DNA from: Oehlia diaphana
Taxonomy: Eukaryota > Glomeromycota > Glomeromycetes > Glomerales > Glomeraceae
Direction: 5' to 3'
DNA length: 20,677 bases
Assembly: GCA_003833135.1 (NCBI GenBank)
Contig: QZLH01000220.1
Coordinates: 11,213-31,889, forward strand
Shown here: positions 1 to 9,986 of the stretch, in pieces
How the letters are laid out: every line of letters begins with the position of its first letter
Numbering within the stretch: position 1 is the first letter of the stretch
Notes under the pieces: generated by a model
Database searches by the model: none
The model's input: the letters and a program-made list of their open reading frames with translations, nothing else
What the model was told of the DNA's origin: nothing
Made by a program: the position numbers and the translations under genes

Positions 1-1118
1 CAGATATTATTCACAGAGATTTACATAGTGGAAATATCTTTATAAATAGAGGTTACGCATATGTAGGTGATCTGGGAATAAGTAAATCTGCAACTGAATC
101 TGGAGATGATAATGAGAATTATGGCATTATTCCTTATATGGCACCAGAGATTTTTCAAGGACAAAAATATTCAAAAGCTTCAGATATATATAGTTTTGGA
201 ATGATTATGTGGGAGGTTATGACAGGTAGAAGACCTTTTTGGGATCGAAATCATGATACAGAACTTATTATTGATATTTGTGATGGTTTACGACCACCAA
301 TTGTTACAAATGCACCTGAAGGATATATTGAATTAATGAAAGAATGCTGGCATTCTGATCCGGAGAAAAGACCAACAACTGATGATATTCGTAAGAGAAT
401 TTATGTTATGATTAATAATGAATCGAATATTTTCATTAATAATCCAACTAAAATTATAGAATCATCAGATATTGGACCTGTAACAACTAATCATTCAGGT
501 GCAATTTATAAGAGTAGACCTTTAAGTAGTATGATTAATTCTGCAATGTCTTTAAGGAGTTTAAGAAGTCTGTCTATAAATTTAGGGACTGGTAAACAAT
601 TTATGATAAGATTTACCTGTAAATTATTTAATTTTGTTTATTTATGTATTATTAATAATTATTATTTCTTTCAAAGGTAAAAGAAAGTTTGAAGATCTAA
701 TTACAGATAATGATGACGATGGTATTGTTAATATTAAATTTTCATTGTTTTATTTTGTAATTAATTAAACAAACTTCTAATAAATCAAAACTTTATAGGT
801 CAATGTATTAAAAAGGAAAAGTTATGTGAAAATGAAATTAATGGTAAATAATTATTATTAATTAAGGATTTCATTTATAATTTTAACTAAAATTTATAAT
901 TTATAATTTTTTAGAATATCTTACGAATGAAATTGATTTTGATATTAAAGTGAATTTTAATCAATCTCATAAACCTCATGATAAAGGTAAATAGTTTAAT
1001 GGTGCTTTTAATAAAATCTTAGTAATGCTTTTATACGTTATAAACATTTATTTTTTAATTGAATATAGATTACGTCACTCTGAAATTTGAACTTGATATC
1101 GATTTTAATAATCCTTGA
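1..1118 (+). CDS. TKL-type protein kinase, 3' part (5' end outside window)
   Basis: This is the C-terminal part of a eukaryotic protein kinase, predicted to transfer phosphate from ATP to Ser/Thr/Tyr. Frame 3 opens at the catalytic loop with IIHRDLHSGN (HRD and the Asn present). It continues through VGDLGISKS (DLG instead of DFG), MAPEIF (APE), SDIYSFGMIMWE (Asp of helix F) and KECWHSDPEKRP (conserved Arg). I resolve exons to 591, 677-721, 799-843, 915-986 and 1069-1118, with the stop at 1116. Every intron has GT...AG ends and splits a Gly, Glu or Asp codon after its first base. The four small exons make an acidic tail of about 70 residues containing KRKFED and repeated DI(D/K) strands. The N-lobe is cut off by the window edge. 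The tail exons are supported by the paralogue at 11195-13031. The substrate is unknown. Confidence 0.88.
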
Positions 1119-1904
1119 ATTTTTATTTTTTACTGTATATCAGATATAGATTTTATAAATTTTTTTTCGTAAATTATTTTATACTTACTATAAAGGGTAG
1201 AAATTATTAATAGTTAAAAAATATTAGTCATAGATAAATGTTACAGATACTGTATAACTTGTTATGTAACAAGTACTTATTGTATAATCAAGAAGTTTAG
1301 GAGTTTTAGTTGTAATTAATTTTTATTTTTAAATATTTAAAGATATACAATATATCGTAAATCTTGGTTTTAGCCATTGAATTTAATCCTTTAGAATTTA
1401 CAACTCACTTTTATCGAAAATAATGTAAACTGAGTGAACCAAAGTTTTATTCTTACTTATCAAACGAATTTTAAGATGATTTTATATTCAAAAAAAATAA
1501 GTTAAGGTATAAAATCATTGCATTTTTATTTATTAACTCATTTAATGTTAACTGAAAGTATCAAGAACATCAGCCAAAAACGCCAAAAGAATTAATAGAA
1601 ATCATAAAATTTTAAAGGTGATTGTAATCTTTCTAAAAACGATAAAGAAAAAAACACTTGTTGCCGATCGTGATTTTTACACTCATTATGAACAAATTCA
1701 TAATAAATTAATAAATATTAATGAGGTTCGTTTACACAATGAAATTAGTTAACTTTTTAAATGTTAGTACTGTAAATGGTAAAATAATAATTACTATGTA
1801 GACAATTGTAATTTTTATTTTATTTACGTCATATATACTTTTTTTATGATAAAATTAATTAGCTTTTATATACGGAAAAATATAATACATAATCGAATTC
1901 CAGG
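1119..1904. other. Intergenic, no supported gene
   Basis: AT-rich DNA downstream of the first kinase. The only items seen are an ATG-less open frame of 66 codons at 1552-1752 (plus), which I could not assign, and a 23-nt stretch at 1563-1585 that recurs with two mismatches at 18708-18730. Confidence 0.5.
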
Positions 1905-2404
1905 AATTCCACGTAGAAGAGATCTACAGATATTATTTAACGCAGTTTTCATAAACACTTCACTTTATCACTTTTACTAAAACAAGCGATAAATACGGCG
2001 TAAACTGAAATTATCTTAATAAAGGGTAATTAAAAATTTGATATTTCACATGCAACATCTTTAAACGAACAATAATTGCTCGTTTATAAAAAGAATTTCA
2101 TATATTGGTACCGTATTACGCCACACGCCACATCATCTTTGTCCTACATATTGTATAATGGGAGCATTCTTTGAAGGAATTCTGTCAAAAATTCATTTTC
2201 AAAAGGACATTTTTAAATGAGTCATTAACTTTTTCATTAGAAACTTCTATGAGGAATTATATAGGATTTATACAGTTTTACTTACTGAAAATATATTTGT
2301 AAAATGTCTAAAAATAACCTAATTTTTATTCAAAACAAATTATGTATGTAACATATTATATGATGACAAAGTTATAAAAAGTTAACGTTTTAATATCAGA
2401 TAAT
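1905..2404 (+). other. Diverged copy of the kinase 5' flank
   Basis: This stretch resembles the DNA upstream of the complete kinase at 11195. Positions 2037-2078 match 11007-11048 at 37 of 42 bases without gaps. A weaker match joins the area near 1907-1925 to that near 10808-10825, including the shared string tagaagagatc. It ends at the relic start codon at 2405, so the old duplication carried flank plus gene. There is no gene of its own. Confidence 0.45.
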
Positions 2405-2615
2405 ATGTCTTTAAGTCAACCGCAGTTATAAAACAGAAAAATAAAACATATAAAAAAATGTAATGAATGCAATAAAAGAAAATAACGATCAATAAAAGAA
2501 AATTTTAAACCAAGTGGAAACAAAGCTATTTATAAAATATACACAAATTAATTATGTATCAAAAAATGGAAAATGGAGTTTATCCCTTATGATCAATTCA
2601 AAAATATAAAATAAA
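2405..2615 (+). pseudogene. Decayed kinase N-terminus
   Basis: This is a relic of the same kinase family's first exon. It aligns with 11195-11457: an ATG at 2405 followed by ttaagtcaacc, then AAATGTAATGAATG (the Lys-Cys-Asn-Glu-Cys motif), CCAAGTGGAAACAA, and ATGGAGTTTATCCCTTATGA (matching Met-Glu-Phe-x-Pro-Tyr-Asp). A stop follows within 10 codons. The segment coding for the second CxxC pair is deleted, and homology is lost where the glycine-rich loop should begin. It lies 3' of the first kinase and 5' of the BTB gene on the same strand, so it is a third local copy and not part of either gene. Confidence 0.75.
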
Positions 2616-3031
2616 ATGTGCTGTTCGTTTTGTTCATTTCAAATTTCATATAATTAAAAATAGAAAAATAATACTCTTACTATTAAGCGCTATATTGTAA
2701 TCATGTCCAACTGAAATTCTAAAATGAATCAATAATTTTGCAATTTTTTGCTTTCTTATCATAACTGATTTTAAAAAATAGAAAATATTAATTATTATTA
2801 GAAAAGAAATTGGATTAATATACATATTCCCATTATTAAAGTACTACATTCTTAAAAAAATTTAGTAGCTTCGTATTTAATTAACATTCAACAATATGAA
2901 TATTCGGCGATTGTTAACTAAATTCATGATGAATATGATGATCAGAAATTCACATGATCTACATGCACTACATGTTACAGTTGTTACACGATAATCTTAT
3001 TGTTTACATAATTATGTTGTACTTGCGAAAA
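2616..3031. other. Intergenic, upstream of the BTB-TLDc gene
   Basis: AT-rich with no supported gene. Short open frames here lack family features. It must include the promoter of the gene at 3067, but I see no convincing TATA box or other named element. Confidence 0.5.
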
Positions 3032-3053
3032 TTTTTTTTTTTTTTTTTTTTTT
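3032..3053 (+). repeat. 22-nt poly(T) tract
   Basis: An uninterrupted run of 22 T ends 13 bases before the start codon of the BTB-TLDc gene. Pyrimidine-rich tracts are common near fungal transcription starts, but a role here is inference. The exact run length is prone to sequencing error. Confidence 0.6.
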
Positions 3054-3066
3054 CACTTTTAAAAAA

Positions 3067-4665
3067 ATGCCTTCTTCTAAATTTTCATCAAATTTATCAA
3101 GTTTATTATCCCAAAGTTTACTTAATACTCTTGATAATGATGAATATTATGATATTAATATTGAAGTCGGAAATGACACTGACGTAAAAATATTTCGTGC
3201 TCATATGGTTATTTTAAGTTGTCGTTCTCCTTATTTACGAAGAATTTTGTTAGCCAATAAAAGGAAAAGTGAAGATGAAAATTTGACGCATATTAAATTA
3301 CCAAATATTTTACCTGAAATTTTTGAAATAATCTTAAGGTAAATTAATTATTTTATTAGGAAAATTTTTATGAACATTTTTTAATTTTTGCAAACTTTTT
3401 TTTTATAGATATATTTATGGCGGAAAACTTGCTTTGGAAAATAATGATACTTCAAATGTCATTAAAGTTTTGATTGCAGTAAATGAATTAGGACTTCAGG
3501 AATTAGTTCCCCTATTACAATCCTTTTTGATTAATAGTAATGTAAACTGGATGGAACAAAATTTTAATTTGGTATTTAAAACAAGTTTTGAGAATGATTC
3601 TTTTCCTGAACTTCAAAAATATTGTGTTAAATTATTATCCAAAAATCCAGATAAAACGTTCAATTTATTAAATTTATCATCCATTTCAGAAAAATATTTA
3701 ATATCTCTTATTCGACATGAAAATTTTAAAATAAGTGTAATTAAAATTTGGAAACATATTATTAAATGGGGAATTTCTCGTAATTCAGAAATTCCTTTAG
3801 ATATAACAAAATTTTCAAAGGATGATTTCAATGTATTAAAGGATACCTTAAAAGATTGTGTTTCTTTTATTAAATTCACTGATTTATTACCAAAAGAATT
3901 TTTGGATAATGTACTACCTTATAGAGAAGTTTTACCAGAGGAATTATATATAGATTTATTAAAATATTTTTTGAATAATGATTATAAACCAACAGATTTT
4001 AAAAGAATTAAAAGATATTGTTTAAATAATTTTGATTCAAAAATTATTACAATTAAACATATTGAATTAATATCAAAATGGATTGATAAATTAGAAATTA
4101 CGGATAGGATGAAAAATTTATATGAATTCAACTTAATTTTACGTGGATCTCGTGATGGTTTTACTTCAGAAAATTTTCATGAAATTTGTGATAATAAATT
4201 TCGTACTATAACAGTTATTAAAGTGAAAGATAGTAATGAAATTCTTGGAGGTTATAATCCAATTGAATGGAAAACTGAATTTTGCTTTGGTCATTCTAAA
4301 GATAGTTTTATATTCTCTTTTATTAATAAAGATGATTATATTTTAAGTCGAGTACAAAATGAAAAGCAAGCTATTAATAATTATTCTCGTTACGGTCCAT
4401 CATTTGGTAACGGAGATCTTGTAATATATGGAGATTCTGAACATTCTTTTGAAAATTATGTTAATTATTGTAAAAAATTATCTTATGAAAAACAAATCAG
4501 ACCATCTGCTGAAAAATTTTCTATAGAAGATTATGAAGTATTTCAAATTAAAAAATTTTCTTTTAACAATAATATTCATGAAATTATCTCAGGTAAATTT
4601 AAGTTTTAAATATTTGATTCTTTCATCAATATTTATAAATTAAATACCATTTTATAGATGATTGA
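3067..4665 (+). CDS. BTB-BACK-TLDc domain protein
   Basis: Exons 3067-3338 and 3409-4592 plus a probable 8-nt last exon 4658-4665 give 487 residues. If the last intron is not removed, reading stops at 4609 with 490 residues. The BTB fold spans about residues 20-125: YDINIEVGN, then KIFRAHMVILSCRSPYLRRI, then after the intron YIYGGKL. A BACK-like helical region follows at about 130-250 (NWMEQNFNLVFKTSFEND, IKIWKHIIKWGI). A TLDc domain occupies about 300-485 (LILRGSRDGF, FHEICDNK, EILGGYNPIEW, DSFIFSF, YGPSFGNGD). BTB proteins often act as Cul3 ubiquitin-ligase adaptors, and TLDc domains are linked to oxidative-stress resistance and V-ATPase control; neither is shown here. Frame and intron are clean, so it looks functional. 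The first ATG after the T tract is the chosen start. Confidence 0.9.
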
Positions 4666-4747
4666 TTCTACACTTCCAACTATTACCCGTATTTATAATA
4701 GTGATGACGACGACGACGAAGAATGGGATCTGGAGAAATTAATCTAG

Positions 4748-5650
4748 TGATACCGATATTCTTCATAGTATATTCTCGGAGGAAATTATAGGCTGAATTT
4801 GCAAAATAAACGGAAACACTGACGTAACTACTTTTTAAACGAAATAAGCACGTAAATTTTTAAATTAAAATTTAGTTCATTTTATTATTATTGTTGTTGT
4901 TTTTTTTCTAACATATTCATAATTTTAAAAAAATAATGTTATGGCATTTAATTTATTTAAAGTTCAGATAAACAAAAACAAAGGTGTATAATGATAAAAA
5001 TGTAATCATTAGTGGGTTCAAGTAATTTTAAAATAAATTAATAAATTCGTATTAATTCAAATAAAAATTTAAAGTTTTTTTTTTTTATTATAAGCGTAAA
5101 AATTTTATTCCATTAATAAAATTTTACTTATCTTTCGTTATCTTCTACAGAACTTGAACACGTTGTCACTCGTTATAGTCTTAAATCACGAAGAAAATGT
5201 AATTGATGTGATAATTTTGTTATAAATTTCCTATGTGCTATTATTATTTGAAAAATGAATTATGGTACAAAAAAAAAAAAAAAATTCTTTATTGTATATG
5301 AATCATACTTGTTCATTTTTTTTTTAAAAAAAAAAATAATAAAACGTAAAATAAATATCTAGTAAATGTTAAATATAAAACCAGTTATTACATGAAAAAA
5401 TATCCGAACCAATTTAGTGAAATATTAAGTATAATTTATAAGTAATTTATAACAATGTACAAATAAATAGTTTATTTAATATTCAATAATTCTTATTATA
5501 TGGATGAATGTAAAGTTAATTAACAATAATGCCTTAGACGCTAATTATACTACAAGCAATGATACGTAATTTTTATTGATAATTGTTATACAAATAATTT
5601 GGATGGGCAGAATTATACAAATTATACAGAAAATTGATGGAGATGATCAA
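4748..5650. other. Intergenic, no supported gene
   Basis: Very AT-rich, with several A or T homopolymers (around 5075, 5270 and 5320). No coding similarity was recognised on either strand. Confidence 0.5.
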
Positions 5651-5740
5651 GAATGAGCGATTAACTATAGAATAATTAAAGAATGAGCGAAATTGAAGAA
5701 TAATTTTAAAGAATGAGAGATTAAGTAAACATAATTGAAG
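5651..5740 (+). repeat. Three tandem copies of a 30-bp unit
   Basis: The word gaatgagcga starts at 5651 and 5681, and gaatgagaga at 5711, exactly 30 bases apart. Each unit then continues with an AT-rich segment, and the third is the most diverged. It is a short minisatellite. The small minus-strand open frame across it is a by-product. Confidence 0.65.
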
Positions 5741-5761
5741 GGTATAATATTGTATCATCTT

Positions 5762-6480
5762 ATCCTAGCAGCTGAATATAAAGCTTGATAAACTTGGCTT
5801 ATTTTTATAACAATTTATACCCAAGTATTCAGCAAGACGCTATTGTCTTGCATCAAGTCCTCCAGTTACTTGTAAACCATAAAAGGCTAACAGAGTATCT
5901 AAATTTTGACCTTTAATTAAAAAAAAAAAAGAATATTTTATTAATTATATTAATTATGAAAAAAAAAAGAAACCCGATTAAATTACAGATGTACAAGTGT
6001 ACAGACCAGGTAAACCACAAAGACTCAGGACGTTAGTATGGAATGGATTAGGTCTCATTAGGATACGCATTTTGAAAATCAGGGAGCGCGATGATGGCCT
6101 CATTTTCACCTGAATTGACAGATCTGTAATAGGATCATGTATCTCTAAAATAATGAAAAGGATATGTTTATCGCATTACAATTTTAATAATAATTTTTTT
6201 AAAAAAAAAACATACACAGTCTAGATGTTTTGCTAAATTGTTGCTAAAGACGTTGCTGCATCGTAGTCATATTTTGCTGGATTACCCTTGTATATTTTGC
6301 TGACCAGTTTGTAGAGCTTGAATAACATTCCATTAGAGATATTTTGTAGATATGATGTTTAAAAAGCCTGGTTCAATCTGTTAAAGTTTGGTAGTGGTGG
6401 TTGTTGTTGTGGTAGTTATTGTTGAGGTGGTGGTTGAGGTTGCTGTGCCTACTGCCATGTAAGAAAAGCTGCCACCTTTT
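5762..6480 (-). pseudogene. Decayed Gln-rich gene relic of unknown family
   Basis: Read on the minus strand from about 6480, this gives QQPQPPPQQ, stop, LPQQQPPLPNFNRLNQAF, stop. It continues near 6270-6210 in shifted frames with QQNMTTMQQRL, stop, QQFSKTS. A piece near 6145-6010 reads IHDPITDLSIQ. Past a likely intron (acceptor near 5913) comes NLDTLLAFYGLQVTGGLDAR-Q, stop, RLAEYLGIN. The protein-like strings, base composition above that of the surroundings, and many in-frame stops point to a dead gene. I do not recognise the family. It could also be several unrelated fragments. Exon limits are approximate. Confidence 0.35.
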
Positions 6481-6768
6481 CCACAACAAGTGACGTCAAG
6501 TTAATTGAATAAAATAAGAACTTTATTAAATAAAATGCATTGCTTGGTTTTTTATTACATAAAAGATACGAATCTTGGGTTATAAAATATAATATTGATT
6601 AGTATACAGATCACGCTATATAGTTAACGATATCAGGTGATCTTCATTTTAATAGTGATATTCCTTGTGATTGGTTGTTCTGCTAATTGTGCTATCCTGG
6701 AAAGGAAGGAAAATTTTACTAAATTTGGTTAGCTCTTATGCCCTAAGTATAGGGTACGTTTTTTATAT

Positions 6769-6855
6769 TATTGATATTGATATTGATATTGATATTGATA
6801 TTGATATTGCATTGAATTGATATTGATATTGATATTGATATTGAGTTGATATTGA
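6769..6855 (+). repeat. (TATTGA)n hexanucleotide array
   Basis: Hexamer tattga repeats in register from 6769 to about 6808, is interrupted by cattgaat, then resumes from 6821 to about 6855 with gttgat variants. It is a simple-sequence array. Confidence 0.85.
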
Positions 6856-6900
6856 GTTCAATATTACGAACAATGGTCATTTATATAAAAAAAAAAAAAA

Positions 6901-7016
6901 TTGATCATGTTCTGCAGCATGATCAAAATCCAAGAGCTAACCATATATTGACATCAAGGAATTATGAATTGACTGGCTAAATTTCTAAGAGCTAACTATA
7001 TATTAACATCAAGGAA
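6901..7016. repeat. Hairpin plus direct repeat pair
   Basis: ttgatcatg (6901-6909) is the exact complement of catgatcaa (6918-6926). Next to it a 30-base sequence at 6932-6961 recurs at 6987-7016 with two differences. Its first 11 bases, aagagctaacc, also occur inverted at 6727-6737. This could be the remains of a small inverted-repeat element that contained the hexamer array. Confidence 0.5.
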
Positions 7017-7022
7017 ATATTT

Positions 7023-7411
7023 GGGCGGACCTATAGCAAAAGGTGGGGCTCGGACAATCACGTGATTTCGGAAAAAAATCGCACTTTAATATTATTGGTT
7101 AATTTAATAAATTATAACTTATTCCATCATTTTTAAAGATTTTTAAAATCAATTTTTTTGCAAACTAGGATAAAATTTTGTAAGAAATTCATTAAAAGCA
7201 TTAGTTTTTTTCTAAAGCATTTATATTATCTGTTGAATGCAATAATAGAAAAATACAAAATTTGCAAATTTTTTAATAAAAAATTTTTTTATTAATATAT
7301 TATAAACAAGAATTTTTTTTTTCTGAAAGGTTAAATAAAGTAATATATAATTAAAATAAAATCTCAAAAAAAAAATTTTTGGCCGAACCCCCTTTTGCTA
7401 TAAGTCCGCCC
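7023..7411. mobile_element. 389-bp MITE-like element with terminal inverted repeats
   Basis: The left end gggcggacctatagcaaaag (7023 onward) matches the inverted right end, where the complement of 7411 down to 7392 reads gggcggacttatagcaaaag. That is 19 of 20 identical, and similarity continues for about 10 more bases. Both sides are flanked by ATTT (7019-7022 and 7412-7415), which fits a 4-bp target duplication. The AT-rich interior has no coding capacity. It is a non-autonomous DNA transposon by structure. The superfamily is not assigned. Confidence 0.7.
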
Positions 7412-7451
7412 ATTTATTATTCGTATATATTGTTCAGGAATACTCTTAGTA

Positions 7452-7470
7452 AGGGCCGGCCACCGGCCCT
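7452..7470. repeat. GC-rich hairpin
   Basis: agggccgg (7452-7459), a 3-nt loop, and ccggccct (7463-7470) form a perfect 8-bp stem of unusual GC content in this AT-rich region. The function is unknown. Confidence 0.6.
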
Positions 7471-7471
7471 A

Positions 7472-8466
7472 GGGTATGACTCTAGTTAATGTAAGAATAA
7501 TTTTTCGTAAGAACCCCTTTTAACTCCTTCTAAAAGTTATTCCTTATATAACTCGAGATTCTAGAATTTGGTTAAACGTGTGATGGAAAGGATTTTGCAT
7601 GCAGACATGCGCCGTAGGGTTAAGCTTCATTGTTGTGTGTAGATCCAATGTCATTAGTCCTGTAATAAAAATAAATAAATAAAAAAAAATAACTTCTATT
7701 TTTAGCAATATGTATACTGAAAACATTTTTTTATCATAGAAATTGCAGTAGAATATACTATCATAGTTGTCAGGAACACTCACGGAATTAACAAAAATGA
7801 ACTACACTCGTTCCTTTGGAAAATTTCATAAGGACAGTCTCACATTAGATATTATCTCTTTCAAAAGTGGGATATTTATGGCACTTCAAAGTCGATGAGC
7901 AATTTTAATCCTGATATCTTGTTACTCATTATGAAGTCAGTTTGGAATTGTTAAGATATGTCAACGGGAATAAAAATAATACAACTATTGTTAACGCGTA
8001 TCCGAATATTTACAAAAGGATTCTTACTATCATAAATCATCCTTTATAAATTATCAACCTTTGCTTCAGGTATTGTTATCTTCATTTTTTAAAGTATCAT
8101 ATTTTGCCCTAGAAATGGTTATATCATATAAAATCGTATCATTTGTGGTTTTGTTTTTCAATTGAACTAATGTGATCTCTACTATGATCGTCTTGCCGCT
8201 CAACCACGCTTTTTATTTCATTAACTTATTATAAATAACCATTTATCATGGATAATTTGGATATTTACAATGAAATACCTGGGATAGTATTCGAAATGTA
8301 TACAAAGAAATTCTTCTATTATTAACAAATTATCTCTGGGAACAATATTCTTTAGGAACGAAGTTTCTAATCTCTCCAAGTCTAGTGGGATACGGAACAG
8401 ATAATTTATCGGTCGAAGATGTAAAGGATCACAATGCGGAAGTGTATAGAGTTTTGGAAGTTCAAC
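7472..8466. other. Gene-poor stretch with weak coding-like fragments
   Basis: No gene can be supported. Three short open frames stand out slightly: minus 7544-7783, whose part at about 7550-7660 is less AT-rich and follows a plausible splice acceptor; plus 7915-8049, an ATG-less frame ending AYPNIYKRILTIINHPL; and minus 8221-8472. None shows a domain I can name, and they may be transposon debris. Confidence 0.4.
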
Positions 8467-8913
8467 GAACATTTGCTCGCTTTTTCACAATCAGATCAAA
8501 TAAGATTCATCATATTAGAAGAATCAAAAATTGATTATTTTAGAGGATTATACATAATAACATGGTTTTCTTTTTTGATTTTCTGGTAGAGGAGAACTTG
8601 GAAACTTTTATATTGCTACTCATATTTTTTCATGAGCATTTGCGCGCGTTTTCACATCCATGATCAGGCAAGATGCACCGCATATAATATCTATTAAAAA
8701 TTGGGTATTACTTAACGTTGCACATAATGACTCAGTTTTTTTTTGATTTTCTAATAGAAATTGTTATATTACCAATCATTTTTTGCCATGAACGTTTGCG
8801 CGCATTTTCAGTCTGATCAGGTAAAATGCATTATATAATATTAATTAAAATCGGTTATTTCTTAATATTGCACATAATGACAGGTTTTTGTTTTTGATTA
8901 TCTAATAGAGGAG
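8467..8913 (+). repeat. Three diverged tandem copies of a unit of about 160 bp
   Basis: Copies begin at 8467, 8634 and 8790 with gaacatttgctcgc, gagcatttgcgcgc and gaacgtttgcgcgc. Each continues through a TTTTCA...GATCA block and ends with TTTTTGATTTTCT(A/G)(A/G)TAGA or a close variant. Copies two and three also share attgcacataatga or its near match. The spacings are 167 and 156. It is a small satellite-like array. No open frame is shared by the copies. Confidence 0.75.
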
Positions 8914-9986
8914 TATAACGTTAAGGGTTATAATGGTTATATAAGATAAATATCCTATTTTTTTGATTACATCCGCTTATTAATGTTTATCCAACCGAAT
9001 ATTTCAATAACGATATGTGATAATGAGTATTCCTTTAAGATACATTATATGTATATGATATGTTTATACTTCCCATTTTATTGACGTGGATAAGTATTAT
9101 TCACAATCCATAAACACTTTGGGCAAAATGTTCACGTGTATATCTGATAAAATCATAGTTTTCACTCAGTTTAAATATTATCTTCGTTTATAACAAATGC
9201 GAAAAACCTGGTTAAAGGTTATTACATTCATTGCATATCTCGTATACCTTTCTTTTAACTTTTGTAGTCTTTGTTGGTTGACTTGAAAATGCGTCATTTG
9301 ATATTAAAAAAGTCAATTTTATATTTATAATTATTAATTGGTTGAAAATATATACCTAATAGTTATTTCTTAACATCTTAATATCAATAAAAAAAATACT
9401 AATTATTATTTTTTTGATCCGAAATTTTTTTTTTTTTATAATTTTGAAAAGAATTCATAAATAAATATTCTTGATGTTAAAACATTGCGTATTTCGTTCT
9501 TTCTTGAATTTTATCAAATATTTAAAAATTTTAAGATAATAAAAATTTTTTAAAAACAAAATGTTAATTATAAATATATTAACTGTTAATAATATTAACA
9601 TCATGTATAAATGTATATACTATTTAAATAAATTTTAAATAAATTGATGATTAAAAATTCCTAATTATATTAGATATCATATACACAGTAATTACAATTC
9701 CCCTTTTGATTAAAAAACTGGATATATCAAAATTTTTTTTATTCATTTTATTAATTATTAAAAAATATTTTACGGATTTTAAAGTTTTATAAAAATTTTT
9801 TTTCAATTCAAAACTTCTAACTTTAATAATTAAAAATGATAAAATCTTCAATTGAAAAATGATACACATTCTATTTTTCTCAAAATAATATAAACATCTC
9901 CTTAACCATTTATTAGTTTCTAAAATCATTCGATTTCGAAAGAACTTACGAATAAAGTATTTATTAAAAATTTACTCAGTGACTTT
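8914..9986. other. Intergenic, no supported gene
   Basis: AT-rich throughout. The minus-strand open frame 9651-9929 has biased low-complexity composition and no motif, so it was not called. Confidence 0.5.

Noticed and set aside
1552..1752. 66-codon plus-strand frame including ADRDFYTHYEQIHNKLININ
   Set aside because: It looks slightly protein-like but has no start codon, no known motif and no second copy.
2954..3187. 77-codon plus-strand open frame before and into the BTB gene
   Set aside because: It spans the poly(T) tract (giving poly-Phe) and overlaps the real BTB exon in another frame.
3613..3879. Minus-strand open frame opposite the BACK region
   Set aside because: Shadow of the well-supported BTB-TLDc exon.
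5573..5758. Minus-strand 61-codon open frame
   Set aside because: It is produced by the 30-bp minisatellite and AT-rich flank.
6769..6855. Hexamer array as a coding repeat (Ile-Asp)n like the kinase tails
   Set aside because: No open exon with splice sites around it; a simple repeat is sufficient.
7544..7783. Minus-strand 79-codon open frame
   Set aside because: Part of it is less AT-rich and follows a splice-like acceptor, but no domain, no paralogue in the window and no continuation were found.
7915..8049. ATG-less plus frame ending AYPNIYKRILTIINHPL, faintly like a hAT transposase dimerisation segment
   Set aside because: Too short, and the diagnostic residues that should follow are missing; the likeness rests on one short string.
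8221..8472. Minus-strand 83-codon open frame
   Set aside because: No recognisable family, and its 5' end enters the tandem array.
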